Source: Branchipolynoe longqiensis
Lineage: Eukaryota > Annelida > Polychaeta > Phyllodocida > Polynoidae
Direction of reading: 5' to 3'
Length of the DNA stretch: 64,000 nt
Assembly: GCA_030323885.1 (NCBI GenBank)
Contig: CM059186.1
Span: 172,159,230 to 172,223,229, forward strand
Of this stretch, positions 35,481 to 49,300 are shown one piece after another. The position numbers and the translations under genes were made by a program. The notes beneath the pieces are model-generated. The model made no database searches. It was given only the letters and a program-made list of their open reading frames with translations, and was not told where the DNA came from. Position 1 is the stretch's first letter; every line of letters begins with the position of its first letter.

Positions 35481-37640
35481 GTAGGTACCCCGGAATCCGC
35501 CGGGAGCGCCACTGTCGCGGTGAGATAAAACTCGTACAACTTCTAGCGACTTTCTGAGCAGCCCAGTCATGTCGGAAAACGGCACCACCATGTGCAAACA
35601 CATGCACACTCGCATTGACTGCTACATCTGGGTTTGAAGCACAACAGACTGGGGCACAGATAGAGACCATTTTCAGTGCCTGTGTGACATTTGAAAGGCA
35701 TTTTACCAAGCCATTCAAGTCTTCAGATGCAGAAAATCAGAGCTAAGACTGCCGGGAAAGTGCATGTTAACTATGATAAAGTGAAACTTTAGCATTTTAT
35801 CTTCCTAAAACTGGTCTTACATTGACTCTAACTGGAATCGCAACTCTACAATTTGATGGCCAAAAGTTGGTGTTTTGACTGGATTCTGGAGTTCAGTGAC
35901 TCACGCGCGGCCCCCGCGGCCCGCGGGAGGGTCGAGGGATGCGTCGGCTACATTAGTCGTTAAATCAACGGTGTTTGGTGGTGTTTGGTGGTGTTTGATA
36001 GTGTTTGATGGTGTTTGGTGGTGTTTGGTTTGGTTGTTGTTGGTTTGGTTGTTGTTGGTTTGGTTGTTGTTGGTTTGGTTGTTGTTGGTTGTTTGATGTT
36101 GGTGGTTGTTTGTGGTTTGGTTGGTGGTTTGGTTGTTTTGACTGGATTCTCTAGTTGAGTGACTCACACGCGCGCGGCACCCGCGGGAGGGTCGAGGGAT
36201 GTGTCGGCTACGTTAGTCGTTAGATCAACGGTGTTTTGTTGTGTTTGGTGGGGTTTGGTTGTTGTTGGTTTGGTTGTTGTTGGTTTGATGTTGGTGGTTG
36301 TTGGTGGTTTGGTTGTTTTGGACTGGATTCTCTAGTTGAGTGACTCATGCGCGGCCCCCGCGGGAGGGTCGAGGGATGCGTCGGCTACGTTAGTCGTTAG
36401 ATCAACGGTGTTTTGTTGTGTTTGGTGGTGTTTGGTTTGGTTGTTGTTGGTTTGGTTGTTGTTGGTTTGGTTGTTGGTACCCCGGAATCCGCCGGGAGCG
36501 CCACTGTCGCCGGTGATATAAAACTCGTACAACTTCTAGCGACTTTCTGAGCAGCCCAGTCACGTCGGAAAACGGCACCACATGTGCAACACATGCACAC
36601 TGCATTGACTGCTACATCTGGGTTTGAAGCACAGATAGAGACCATTTTCAGTGCTGTGTGACATTTGAAAGGCATTTTACCAAGCCATTCAAGTCTTCAG
36701 ATGCAGAAATCAGAGCTAAGACTGCCGGGAAAGTGCATGTTAACTATGATAAAGTGAAACTTTAGCATTTTATCTTCCTAAAACTGGTCTTACATTGACT
36801 CTAACTGGAATCGCAACTCTACAATTTGATGGCCAAAAGTTGGTGTTTTGACTGGATTCTGGAGTTCAGTGACTCACGCGCAGCCCCCGCGGCCCGCGGG
36901 AGGGTCGAGGGATGCGTCGGCTACATTAGTCGTTAAATCAACGGTGTTTTGTGGTGTTTGGTTGGGTTGTTGTTGGTTTGGTTGTTGTTGGTTTGGTTGT
37001 TGTTGGTTGATGTTGGTGGTTGTTTGGTTGTTGGTGGTTGTTTGTGGTTTGGTTGTTTTGACTGGATTCTCTAGTTGAGTGATTCACGCGCGGCCCCCGC
37101 GGGAGGGTCGAGGGATGTGTCGGCTACGTTAGTCGTTAGATCAACGGTGTTTTGTTGTGTTTGGTGGTGTTTGGTTTGGTTGTTGTTGGTTTGGTTGTTG
37201 GTTTGATGTTGGTGGTTTGGTTGTTTTGACTGGATTCTCTAGTTGAGTGACTCATGCGCGGCCCCCGCGGGAGGGTCGAGGGATGCGTCGGCTACGTTAG
37301 TCGTTAGATCAACGGTGTTTTGTTGTGTTTGGTGGTGTTTGGTTTGGTTGTTGTTGGTTTGGTTGTTGTTGGTTTTGGTTGTTGGTTTGATGTTGGTGGT
37401 TTGTTGTTGGTGGTTGTTTGGTTGTTGGTTTGGTTGGTTTAGTCGTTAGATCAATGGTGTTTTGTTGTGTTTGGTTAGGTACCCCGGAATCCGCCGGGAG
37501 CGGCACTGTCGCCGGTGCGATAAACTCGTACAACTTCTTGCGACTTTCTGAGCAGCCCAGTCATGTCGGAAAATGGCACCACATGTGCAACAGAGGCACA
37601 CTGCATTGACTGCTACATCTGGGTTTGATTGTTGGTTGTT
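35480..37640. repeat. About 1-kb tandem macrorepeat with GT-rich minisatellites
   Basis: GGTACCCCGGAATCCGCCGG starts units near 35486, 36477 and 37479. Each holds the ACTCGTACAACTTCT...GACTTTCTGAGCAGCCCAGT block, then GTTGCGATTCC-side sequence, then several GCGGCCCCCGCGGGAGG / GTCGAGGGATGCGTCGGCTAC sub-units, each followed by (GGTTTGGTTGTTGTT)n. Minus ORFs in the block (35368-35718, 36397-36675) have indels between copies and no recognised domain. Confidence 0.8.
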
Positions 37641-38400
37641 TGAATCACCTTGATGTCAAGTTTGATCAGGATCAAACCATTAATAAAGAAACTGCAGTTA
37701 TGGGCATGATTGTATTACGGTTGCCATGGAAACCAACATTTTTATGGTTGCCATGGAAACCTACATTTCTCTGTGATCTAATTTATTTATATCAGTTTTG
37801 ATAAGCTGAGGTGATTTGCCAGACCAAGAAGAAACCTTGATGTGACATTTCATCGGGATCTGACCATTATTAAAAAAGAGCTACAGTTGACTGATATTGT
37901 AGGTGGGAGTGATTGTATTACGGTTGCCATGGAAACCTACATTTTCCTGTGATCTAATTTTTGTATATCCGTTTTGATAAGCTGGGGTGATTTGGTATAA
38001 GAAGAAGAACCTTGATGTCAAGTTTGATCAGGAACAAACCATTAATAAAGAAACTGCAGTTGTAGGCATGATTGTATTACGGTTGCCATGGAAACCAACA
38101 TTTTTCTGTGATCTAATTTTTTTATATCAGTTTTGATAAGCTGAGGTGATTTGACAGACCAAGAAGAACCTTGATGTGAAATTTCATCAGGATCTGACCA
38201 TTATTTAAAAATAGCTACAGTTGACTCATATTGTAGGTGGGAGTGATTGCATTATGGTTGCCATGGAAACCTACATTTTCCGGTGATCTAATTTTTTTAT
38301 ATCAGTTTTGATAAGCTGGGGTGATTTGGTATACGAAGAAGAACCTTGGTGTGAAGTTTGATCAGGATAGGATCATTAATAAAGAAACTACAAGGAAATG
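37641..38400. repeat. Tandem array with five RFX X-box-like palindromes
   Basis: About 170-bp units of two alternating types (CTTGATGTCAAGTTTGATCA and CTTGATGTGACATTTCATC), giving a roughly 345-bp higher-order period. GGTTGCCATGGAAACC occurs unchanged at 37719, 37746, 37922, 38081 and 38256. It fits the RFX-factor X-box pattern GTTNCCATGGNAAC. Confidence 0.82.
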
Positions 38401-38607
38401 TAGTTATAATTAGTCTATTTAACAGCCCTAAATAAGGCACTTCTCTAGTGCATTAGCTAATACAAAAAATCTTAAATTCAACAAACTTCAAATGCACATA
38501 TCTCATTCAATTTTTGGAATATCTTAAAAATTCAAAAAGCATATTGCTTTTGATTCATTGGAGCTTCCAATGAAATTATAATTTGAATGTTTGGAATAAT
38601 TTGAAAA

Positions 38608-38704
38608 TTTTACTGGGGTACCTAGCACAGGGAATCGAACCACTGACCCTCAGATTAGGAGTCTGACCTAGAAAAAAGTCAGACACTTTAACCACTCCGC
38701 CACA
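38608..38704 (-). mobile_element. tRNA-like SINE head or tRNA pseudogene
   Basis: On the minus strand, GTGGCGGAGTGGTTAA is an A-box, CAGACTCCTAATCTGA forms an anticodon-like stem-loop (CCT in the loop), and GGTTCGATTCC is the B-box. The acceptor arms do not pair and there is an extra T-rich insert, so it is not a working tRNA. Its 3' body (about 38500-38605) is shared with 3720-3850. Confidence 0.6.
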
Positions 38705-41700
38705 GAGAACGCGTTGATGTCAACAAAACTGAAATCCCTTAACCTTAAATTGTTTTAATATATAGGCCTACCTACTTACTCAGCCTACTGTCACGAGAGT
38801 TAATGGACGTATTCGACTGGGCCTAGACTAGTATATCAGACAGGCTATGTTACAGTATGTAAACGTTGGAGATAACTTATTGTATGACAATCTGTACGAG
38901 CACACAAGTGTGTGGCCGTCACCTTTCGTGAAATACTAGCCAGCAAAGATACACTGAAATGTTAGCATGATTGTTATGAACATACAACACTAGATTACGT
39001 TTACAAATAGTCAACTTACCCCAACTTTGTTTTTACCGCCATGTTTGCTTTAACTGCAGCAAATCGGCAGAGGTTTCTGATTGGCTAAAATAATTCACGA
39101 ATTTGTGGAGGTGACTTCCGGTTAGTTATTTGGATAAGGTTGCTTGGTGAGTATTTTTTAAAGGTTATTTGCTGGTTTGGGTCATACTCGTGCGATCTAT
39201 TCTATCATATTCACGTGATTTAACTTTAACGAGAGATTGCTTAATTAGTAAAGTTAGTAATTTCTAAGATTGAAACTTGCAATTCCTATCGGATCGCGAG
39301 TGAAGTTGCTGGACCAGTTCGGGCTAGAATTGAGGCCACACCGCGGATGCATTCGGTAAATAGTTGTTTTGGGTCAATCATACTCAATGCACTGGCACTG
39401 CAAAGCATATCGTAACAATTAACATATATGATTTATTGTCATTTAGATAACACATTTAAGGACTAATGTGCTATTTAATGGGGATGGACACGATTGTGGG
39501 TGATGCCTACTCTTTCCAGACTTAAACTAGATTTAAGATTAGGTTATCCCTGTAACAGTGTAAGTTGCCGAACACCCCCGGTGAGAAAGGTGGGTTGGTC
39601 CGTGGAGCGGGAGGCTTGCGATGAACCCCCCTCAACCCGCCTCAATGCCTCAGTGACTCGATGCTGTTCTCGCTTCTATGGAGGGCTGGCACCAAGCAAG
39701 GCATGTAAAATAGGACTGGGATGGTGGAATTTTCTCACAACTAAAGTGGATTCACACAGTCTGTAAGTGTGACTCGATGTGGATTTAACTGGCCCATTTA
39801 CTGGGCCATCATCACTCATCATCATCATGCTGTCCGTCGCGATGCGACAAAGACTGCTTTCACTACTTGACTGCCGCTCTCCATTTAGCTCCCTGCTGTG
39901 AGAGTTGCGTCCATGAGTCGGTCTTAATGTCTCTCAGCTTCAGGTTTCTCTTGATCGTAACATTTCATGAAAGCTGCCTGCAAAAGTGTTGAAGTGCTGC
40001 TGGCTTTTGCAAGTTACCAGCGGCACTCTCTCGGGGAGAAAATAGAGGTTTCACACCGGCAAGAACATCTCAAGACAGGCGCAAAACTATTTGTCCCTGC
40101 AGTGGCTGGTCGGGAGATGTTGGGAGTTCAATACATCAACCACCCTTAATGCTGCCACAGTGACATGGTTTTCTGTTTAGGGTTTGCTCCCTTAGCCTTC
40201 GGTTCTGTCAAGAACCTGTACCACATTGCTATACCTGCAATACCTGCATACCACATCATTACTAAGGGACCGATTAAACAAGCGGCAATGCCAATGGACT
40301 AACTCTTTGACACACTGCCACATCTTTATAGTAGGATCGATTTAACATGTACATACTACCTTGATTCTACACAATTGTGGTTTTACATTGTTCGTATTAT
40401 TGAGAAACTGAACAGCTGCATCAAATAACAATAACATACGTGACATAGGCCTACTGGTATAGTATTTCTAAAATATGATTAAATTTATATTATATATATA
40501 TATATAAATATAATTTAAAACATACCTTAAGGGGTAGTAATGTTGCTTCTTGTGCTACACATGGGTGTATGAAAATACACTGCTGTATATCTAGTGTAAA
40601 CACCATACCATGAACATAAAGCATAGGTAGTCAAACACGTAGGCCTACCCATTGTTTTTGAGACTGGAGACAGGGACCCGAGTGTGTTATGGGGGGGGGG
40701 GGTGATTTGCATATATGTTGTGGCAGTTGAATTCTAAGGAAGGCACATGTCACCTTATTTACAATCCTGACCACAGGGATGACATTTTGGGGAACCCCTC
40801 CTTGTCAAGGCTCCGGGAGTCATAGGCTGGAAGCATTATTCAATATTCAGTTCAATTAATATCGCTTCAGAATATTACATTCTATACACACAAACCACCC
40901 GCTACCCCCAAACAAAATCTAGAACCACAAAGGCTTTAAAATAAGCATATAGCATATTTCTCTAGTGATTATGCAACGATGATGTATACAATGTATCACT
41001 TCATAACACATTGTAATAATGCATTGTCCGATTTAGTTATGCACATGATACAACTATGGAATTGTTATTTGTCTTGTCATTGTAGCAATTAATCAAATGT
41101 TCCCCTTTATTGCATGATTGTGGTATATAAATACAAGTTATATTAATATTATTTAACATAGCCGAGGGGCAGCACCTAGGTCAGGGGTGCTACGGTTAAA
41201 TGCCGATTGGTTTCAACTGTTGGGGCAACTTGGGTTTGTAATCAGGTAGGCAAACCCCATATGAGTCGCTCATGAAATTTAAACCAATATAAATCAAACG
41301 GTAGGCTATTATATTGGCCAGCCAGGGTCATCGTTCTCAAACAGTAGAACTGGGTCACTCTCCTGAAAACTGGTCAGCATGAGATGGGATTTTAAAACAT
41401 CAATAAAAACCTTCCTACTTATTTTTGTCCTTATACTTTTCATATTCATGCTCAGATTTGATGAAAGAAATAAGGGAAATAAAATAAAACTGTGTGCAAC
41501 TTTGGTCTTTTTAGTTATGAACTGTTTTTGTACAAAAAAAAAACCATTTTACAGTCAGCCATTTGTAACATGACATATGGGACGTGGTTGAATCCTTATT
41601 AACATGTTGTTTTGCATTGATATATCAAACAAAACATTTCCCAAATCAAAGAGGAAGTATCTATTAACATGTATGCATGCTTAAATTTAAAAAAAAAAAA

Positions 41701-42425
41701 ATTTAATGTCTTCAGAAATAACATTAGAAATTTCCGTCACACGTGTAACCGTGGTGTCTGGATGCCACACAAATATTGTACACTAATTATACAGTGAATA
41801 AAGCATGGCAGGGAATTACTATTTTTTATCAATATAAGCATTAGATATTTCTGTATATTATGCCATGATTAATATGCTTCTAAGTATGATATTATTTAAT
41901 TCTGATTAGATATTTATTAAGCAGACTGTGTGGTGTCCTAAACACGTGTTACACATGTGACGCACATGTTATACTGCCATAAGAGATATCTTATTCACGG
42001 ACTACACCTTTATTTTTTATCTCATCAATTTATATTTTACAAAGATGTAAAGGGGAGATTTCCAGCTTTCATTTGCAACCAAAAAATGTAAAAAATTCAA
42101 ATATTAAATTTTAACTCTCCATGTGACACTTCTGGCCAGTTTTCAGGAGAGTGACCCAACTAGAAGTCTCGCGTTGTTATTGCGAGTTACTAATACATAT
42201 ATATTGTATTTATACAATATAAATATCTAGATATTGTAAACTTTGACAAAGAAAAAAAATCACAGCTCTTGCTAACGCACTCACACAGCGACGAGGGTAA
42301 GCAGTGAGGGTTGTCCCAACGAGCACCCAACATATACCAATGATCCCAGCGTGGGCTGGCCCCTAGCCACTCGAACCCGCACCACACATTAGTTAACACA
42401 CCAGACACTAAATGGCAGCACAGTT
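38705..42425. other. Intergenic; no gene recognised
   Basis: 3.7 kb with (CAT)n at 39812, a G-run at 40691, AT-rich tracts and several short ORFs without domains (39494-39766, 39967-40149, 41379-41573). The interval probably holds the 5' UTR exon and promoter of the LHFPL gene, but none could be pinned down. Confidence 0.4.
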
Positions 42426-42787
42426 AGGGATGAAAGATGTCCGCAATTTCGCGGATTTCTGCTTTTTTTTATATTCACCGATTAACGTTAAACGAAAATG
42501 CCAAGGAATCCGGATGTATATGACAACACTTGGTTAGTTTTGAATCCAGTTTTTATCTGAAGTTTTGAGTACATAAAACCCAAACAAGAACGAGTTAGGT
42601 ATGGGCGATAATATAGCCACTACAAGGATAGTTGAAACCTGACTTCCGGCATTTTCCCCCCGTGGTTCCCTGACAGTGCTAATCTTATGGGGGGGCGTGA
42701 AATCCGCCTTTTCGCTGAAATTCGCTGTCGGTGTAATAATCTTGGCTTGATTTCCACGATTTTTGCCGGACACCACTTTCATCCCTC
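42426..42787. mobile_element. MITE, hAT-like, AGGGATGAAAG family
   Basis: Left TAGGGATGAAAGATGTCCGC and right CCGGACACCACTTTCATCCCT are inverted ends. The interior includes TCGCGGATTTC and ATTAACG, as in the 5682 and 58221 copies. Ends 155 bp before the LHFPL start codon. Confidence 0.75.
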
Positions 42788-42941
42788 CACAATGCTCGCC
42801 TTACATTTACAGCCGCTTATTATAGCTTGCGCTATATATCTAAATATCGCAAACTTTGCCATATTTCCAGAGACCGAAGGCAAGAACTGGGTGTCCTTTT
42901 TTTAATCTCAGGGGGAAGGAGATTCAAACACAGCCACCACA

Positions 42942-43365
42942 ATGTCAACGGTCAACATGGAGGTGAACAACTACACAGAAACAACGCGTGTCTACTACAC
43001 CAACTACATCCGCAACTACCGAGCGGTGGGTGTCATGTGGGGCGTCTTCGTCATCTGCTTTGCCATCGTGAACATCGTGGTCTTCCTGCAGCCTCAGTGG
43101 ATCGGAGACACGGACGTGAGCCCGGGCATTGGCTACTTCGGCCTGTTTGAGTTCTGCCACCTATACACTGCGGGCCAGAATCTGTACTGCAGTGGCACCT
43201 TCGACCAGTTCAGCACCATTCTGTCTGGGGAGTTTAAGGCGGCCACCTTCTTTGTTGGCGTCTCCGCCCTAGTGGTGCTCATCTGCATCTGCTGCTTGCT
43301 CATGTTCTTCTTCATGAGGGCCTCGTACGTATTCGTCATCTGCGGCATCCTGCTTGCACTGTCGG
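42942..43365 (+). CDS. LHFPL-like coding exon 1
   Basis: 141 codons plus one base, from [11 protein letters not shown] to LLALS(G). Covers TM1, the first loop, TM2 and most of TM3. Donor TCGG|GTGAGT. A strong acceptor (CTTTTTTTTAATCTCAG, ending 42911) precedes the ATG by 30 bases, implying an upstream non-coding exon. A stop lies in frame upstream, so this ATG is the natural start. Confidence 0.93.
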
Positions 43366-46300
43366 GTGAGTTTTTTATATTTGTTATCTCTTTCAGTTAC
43401 TAGACCAGACGGGATGGCCGAATCAGTTAAGCGTCCGTCTCCCGTTTTGGTAGATCGTGGGATTCGAACCTATTGGTTTACACCCTAGTCGAGTCAAACC
43501 AATGAAAATTGATACTTGTCGCTTCCTAGCCAGGCGCTCGGCATCATTGCGATAGGTTGGCTCAGTTTCAGGATAATGTGACTGAGTGGGATATCAGATC
43601 ATGGTGCTGGTGGCCTGATTTCCTAGTGGGGCAGCACTAGTATTAAGTTACCATGAGTGTTGTTTTTTTGTTTGTTTTTTTTTCTTGAAGATTTATACTG
43701 CGTATCATGGATAAGTCTGAATAGACTTGTTTTCACCATTAGACAGTTTGTTGATAGAAAGCCTGAGCCTACACTTTTACCGACCCAAAGGTTTTTTAAC
43801 CTCCAACACCACATAGACATGGTATGAGAGCAACTGGCCTTTGATGACGCTGTAAGTTATACACAGCGGTACAAATCCAAATTGGCAGAGGTGGGGGCAC
43901 TGTCACAAGTCGGTACCCGTCCTGATATGACGTTAGATGTTGCCAGGATGTAAAACTCCGACAACCAATCAACTTTCAGTTACTATATATATTAGTCGTT
44001 CTCAGAAACTGCATGCCACATATTTGGTTTCCATGTTACATTGTTGATAATTAAGCCTCCTCTTGTCCCGGCCCTTCCGCTCCCGGGGATCCTTCCTTCC
44101 ATTCCCCTCCCCCTCCTTCGCTCCCCTCTCCCATCCTCTTGTCCAAAATGTTCACTTGTCCAACGGAAAAGCTCGAGCCATACTCTGGTTGTCCGTCCCT
44201 ACTCTCACTTGGCGTAGACAAGCCTTATTTCGAACGTTGTTATGTTACTTCCCTTTGACTGCTATTATAAAAGTGGCCCATATTCTCCCACATCCACAAT
44301 GCCACCGGCCTGGCAGGTTTTAAATCCAACCGGATCTTGTTGACGCGTCTTTTACATTTGACCTGGAGTTATCTTTCAAGGAATGTCAACAATAAATATT
44401 TATCGGCTTTATGTAGCCTGGTGTCGTCTAGCTTCTTACAGCCTATAGGATTTCAAATTTTATGGGAAACAACATTTTTGGTGCCGTGCTCAAGGGCTCC
44501 TGGGAACCCAGCGGTAATGACTTTCAGGTTCTGTGAAACAGGTGATGGGAAACAAAAACTTAATGGGAACCAACATTTTTGTTCCGTTGTTTTTCCAGCA
44601 TGGTAGCGTCACATTGCCGGAAACGATCGTTACCGTGAAATCTTATTGGTTGATCTTAAAGTTGCATAGTCCGATGAAAACATCAAATTTTCAAAACCAA
44701 AGCACTTATTTAGATTTGATTCTATATATTCAACTTAGATACTGGTTCACCTATTAAGCATTTATTTATGCATAGAAGGTCGTATTAGGTCAATTTAATA
44801 GAACCTGTTAGTACTGAATTCTATGGTGTCAGAGTTTCGGCGTGCTTGCCAAAATTAATTTGACATGTTTTAACGCCAAATACCTCCAAAGTTAGCAATT
44901 TAAATTAAAAGTTACTTCAAACTAACGTAATTTCGATCATAACGATCAGCAAAATGTATTTATCTCAGAAAATGGCAGAAACTCAAAAGCATCGGACTAT
45001 GCAACTTTAAGTAGCGTTTCTTTGAATATATTTATTGTCACATTGAAGACGCGGTAAGGATTGGGATTAATAGTTATCTAATTTATTAATCGAGCAGTGA
45101 TGTACCTAACATTGTACACCAGATTTATTCTTTGTCTTCATCATTGTATTGCTCAAACATTGACATTTTAAAGCTGCATAATCCAATGATAAGATCACAT
45201 TTTCTAAACCAAAACACTTGCCTAGATTTACTCTACATACCCAACTTAGATACTGATGTTGAACATTTACTGCATTTTGGTGACCCTGTGCTATGCTCGA
45301 AAATGGGTAAATAAAGCCTTATTTGTGTCCAGCATTTCGGTGTGCACACCAAAATTACTTTAGCATGTTTCCACTTCAGGTATTTCCAATATCAAAACTG
45401 CAAAATTAAATGTACTTCAAAGTAAAGTAAATTATATAGTGACCAGCCTAATATAATTTATGTGTTTTTTAAAGCAAAATCGAACGGAAACTTTAATTAA
45501 AACATCAAAATATGAAAAACTTTAAGAATAATGAACTCATTATTCCATTAAGCCCATATGGGTGTGGGAGTCCAAATATCGACACAGATGGTTGGTTGGA
45601 TGTGGGAGTTTTATGTCCTGGCAACATCTAGGGTCATACAGGACAGCTACCGACTTGTGCACTCATGGCAACTGTATAGCACTGCTCCACCTGGGAGACC
45701 AGGCCACCAGCACCATGACCTGATATCCCATTCAGTCACATTATCCTGACACTGAGCCAACCAGTTCTTGCCCTATCCTAATAATACAGAGCGCCTGGCT
45801 AGGAAGCGACAAGTATAAATTTGTATGTCATTGGCCGGACTCGACCAGGGTTCGACGAATCTCATGATCTACCAAAATGGGAGGCGGACGCTCAACTCAT
45901 TCGGCCATCTCGGCCATCCCGGCTGGTCATATCGACACAGAAGATGGCGGTATTAGTGACTGGTTTAAAGAGGGCGGATATATGACTGGTGTTCTAGTCT
46001 TTGTATCAAGTCAATGTGTTGCGATTCGAGTCACCTTGACAGGACGTGGCTGCATTCCAGTCAGGCCGCCCCGTCACGCTCTGGTTGGCAGCGAGGGTAG
46101 GCCGTGGGCACACAGGTTCCGTCTGGGGCCGTGGGGGTTTAGTGGAGGGGGGAGGGTCGACCATGTTGGAAAGGAGGTGTGCGAATATTTTCTCCATGCT
46201 GCGTTCCATATTCACCGAAAGCACATTTAAATTGGTGAACTTTTTCTTTTGTCACTAAGTTAAATTGGTAAAATTCATGTATCATCGTCATAATTCTACT

Positions 46301-49300
46301 GTTATATTTATTTATTATTTTTATATGTGTCTTCTATTTTCATTCTTATGATGTAGTTAGCAGTTACTCATACTCATCTTATTCTGATCTGTATCTACAG
46401 AGCATGTATATACAGAGCCTGTATCTACAGAGCATGTATCTACAGAGCATGTATCTACAGAGCATGTATATACAGAACAATGTATCTACAGAGCATGTAT
46501 ATACAGAGCATGTATATACAGAGCATGTATATATACAGAGCCTGTATATACAGAGCATGTATCTACAGAGCATGTATCTAGAGAGCATGTATATACAGCA
46601 CCTGTATCTACAGAGCATGTATATACAGACCATGTATATACAGAGCATATATACACAGAGCATGTATATACAGAGCCTGTATCTACAGAACATGTATATA
46701 CATAACCTGTATCTACAGAGCATGTATGTACATAGTCTGTATCTACAGAGCCTGTATCTACAGAGCATGTATCTACAGACCCTGTATATACACACCCTGA
46801 AAATATACACACCCTGTATATATACACACCCTGTGTATACAGACCTTGTATCTACAGATCATGTATATACAGACCTTGTGTATAGAGACCCTGTGTCTAC
46901 AAAGCCTGTATCTTCAGAGCATGTATATATACAGACCCTGTAGTTTCAGACTCTAAAGTTTGACTTATTCAAATTATAGGCATCATGTACCGTGTGTTGA
47001 CTATATATAGCTCTATCGGTACTGCCACCAGTGTCTGTCCAGTCTGGATTTAAAAGCGTTTAGTGATGGTGCACTAACCACTTCGGCAGGTAGCATATTT
47101 ACTAACTGTTCATTACTACTAATACTAGCACATGACTGTGAACTCTGTGTGTGGTATGTTAATTACACCAGGCAGTTCCTCCATTAGCGATGGGGTACCT
47201 AACTGCCGTGGTTGCGGTTCGATGCTAATGCATACACCTTTCTTTTTCATTTTCTTTTTTTATTAAACTGGATGCACACAACCTCTTTTCCGAAGCATAT
47301 AAGACCCTCACATTAATTTAGTTAAATTATGGATAAAATCTCCAATGTTTAAATATCAATCGTATATTTCCAATGCTTGGTAGTAAAATTTACATTCATT
47401 TTGAGGCCACATCTCTCACTTTTTTCTTTTACTTCATCCACTATATCTTGTAGTCGATTTGACGTTACGGCTAGCTGTGCTGTATCGTCTGTGTATCTTG
47501 TGTTATTGATATTTCCACCTCCAACATTTATTCCTATGATGTCATCTATTTCTCTGAAAATCATTTCCGTATAAATGTTGATAAGACTAGGTGATAGAAC
47601 ACATCCTTGTCGCACTCCACATTTGATCTTCACTTCTGGTGTCAATGAGTCTCCAATTCTTACAGCAGCATACTGTTCCCAGTAGAGGTTGGCCACAAGC
47701 CGAACGTCCTTACTGTTTAGACCGATTGAGAGATGTGGCTTTAAAATGAATGTAAAGAAGACAAAATCCATGGTTGTCAGCAGAAAGGAATACAAACCAA
47801 GAGCAGAGATAAAAGTTAATGGTGTAATCTTGGAGCAGGTAGAGTCATTTGTGTATCTGGGCCATTTAATTACTAGTGATGGCGGATGTGAAAGAGAGAT
47901 TAACCGGAGAATAAACATTGCCAAAACAACATTTCTAAAGATGCAGAAAGTACTAACATCTAGAGACATAAATATAAAAAGACTCCGACTGCTAAAATGC
48001 TATGTGTGGTCTACACTTTTATATTGTGCTGCGAGACATGGACTTTGAAGAAAGCAATAACAACAAAGCTCGAGGCATTTGAAATGTGGCAATACAGAAG
48101 AATGTTAAAAATTCCATGTACAGCAATGATAAGCAAAGTAGAGGTCCTAACAAGAATGAAAATAAAGAGACAGATAATACAAACGATCAAAAACAGAAAA
48201 ATTTAATACTTTGGCCACATGATACGACACCAGGAATCACAGAGAAGAATACTGGAAGGGAAGATAGGACGGAAAAGACCAAGAGGGAGAAGGAGAACAA
48301 CCTGGATGGACAACATCACTGAGTGGACAGCAATGAGCTATGCGGAATGCGTGAGAGGAACGAATGACAGGAAGAGATGGAGGTCCATTGCAGCCAACCC
48401 TCTTCGAGAAGACGGCACCCATTGATTGATTGGTAGTAGAATGGGATAACTCCGAACTTGACATCTTTTTCATCTGTTTTAAAACAAATTTACTTTTGTT
48501 TAAATTTAGTTTTGAAAACCTTTTTAATGTTCTACATAACGTACCCAGCGTTCAAAATAAGACATGTCCGTGTATTCAGCCAAGTGAGATTAGACACGGA
48601 CAAGCAGAATGTGGCTGGAGCTTTTCTCTCGTGTTAGACAATGGCAAGTTTGTGCTGAAAATCATCAAATTTAAAGTTTACCAGGTACATATAACATTGA
48701 GCATTTATATAGCAATACTTAGACACTAGAATGAATTTACCATTACCCAGTTAACGAGTTTATCATGGTAATAACATGTGGAAAAGTGAAAGTTCAGGCA
48801 GACAATGTCATATACAAGGCGTGGGTGGGGATGAGATGGGGGGGGGGGTGACATTTTTGCGGTCTGGCTAGCGTGGGAGGATTGGCTGACAAGCACGTTT
48901 TGGTTTGTTTTTTGTTTGTTGTTTTGCGTCCTAACAACATCTAAGGTCATATCAGGACGGACAAGCAGGTAGTCATACACCAGACTTGTCGTGGTGTACT
49001 ACGTATTCACCGATGGTATACCGTACTCTGTATCCGAAATCTTGTAACTATCCATGTCCAGCACTATGTAAACATGCAAGGAAAATTTAAAAAACTGGTG
49101 CTTCTCGAGAATGACAATGTTTTCCCCCTTGGGAGATCAACTAGGGTTCCGTAACTGGTGCTCTCCTATAACTCCCCCCCACCCCCCGTCCTGATATGAC
49201 CTTAGATGTTGCTAGGATGTAAAACAACAACAAACAAACTAACCTATTCCCCTGTCACACTAGGCTTGCGATTACTTGCGACAAAAAAAAACAAACCCGG

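Noticed and set aside
35368..35718. 116-codon minus ORF in the macrorepeat
   Set aside because: Copies at 36.4 and 37.5 kb carry indels and no known family is recognisable; kept only as part of the repeat.
46379..46943. Long repetitive ORFs on both strands
   Set aside because: Minisatellite lacking stops; no domain and equal openness on both strands.
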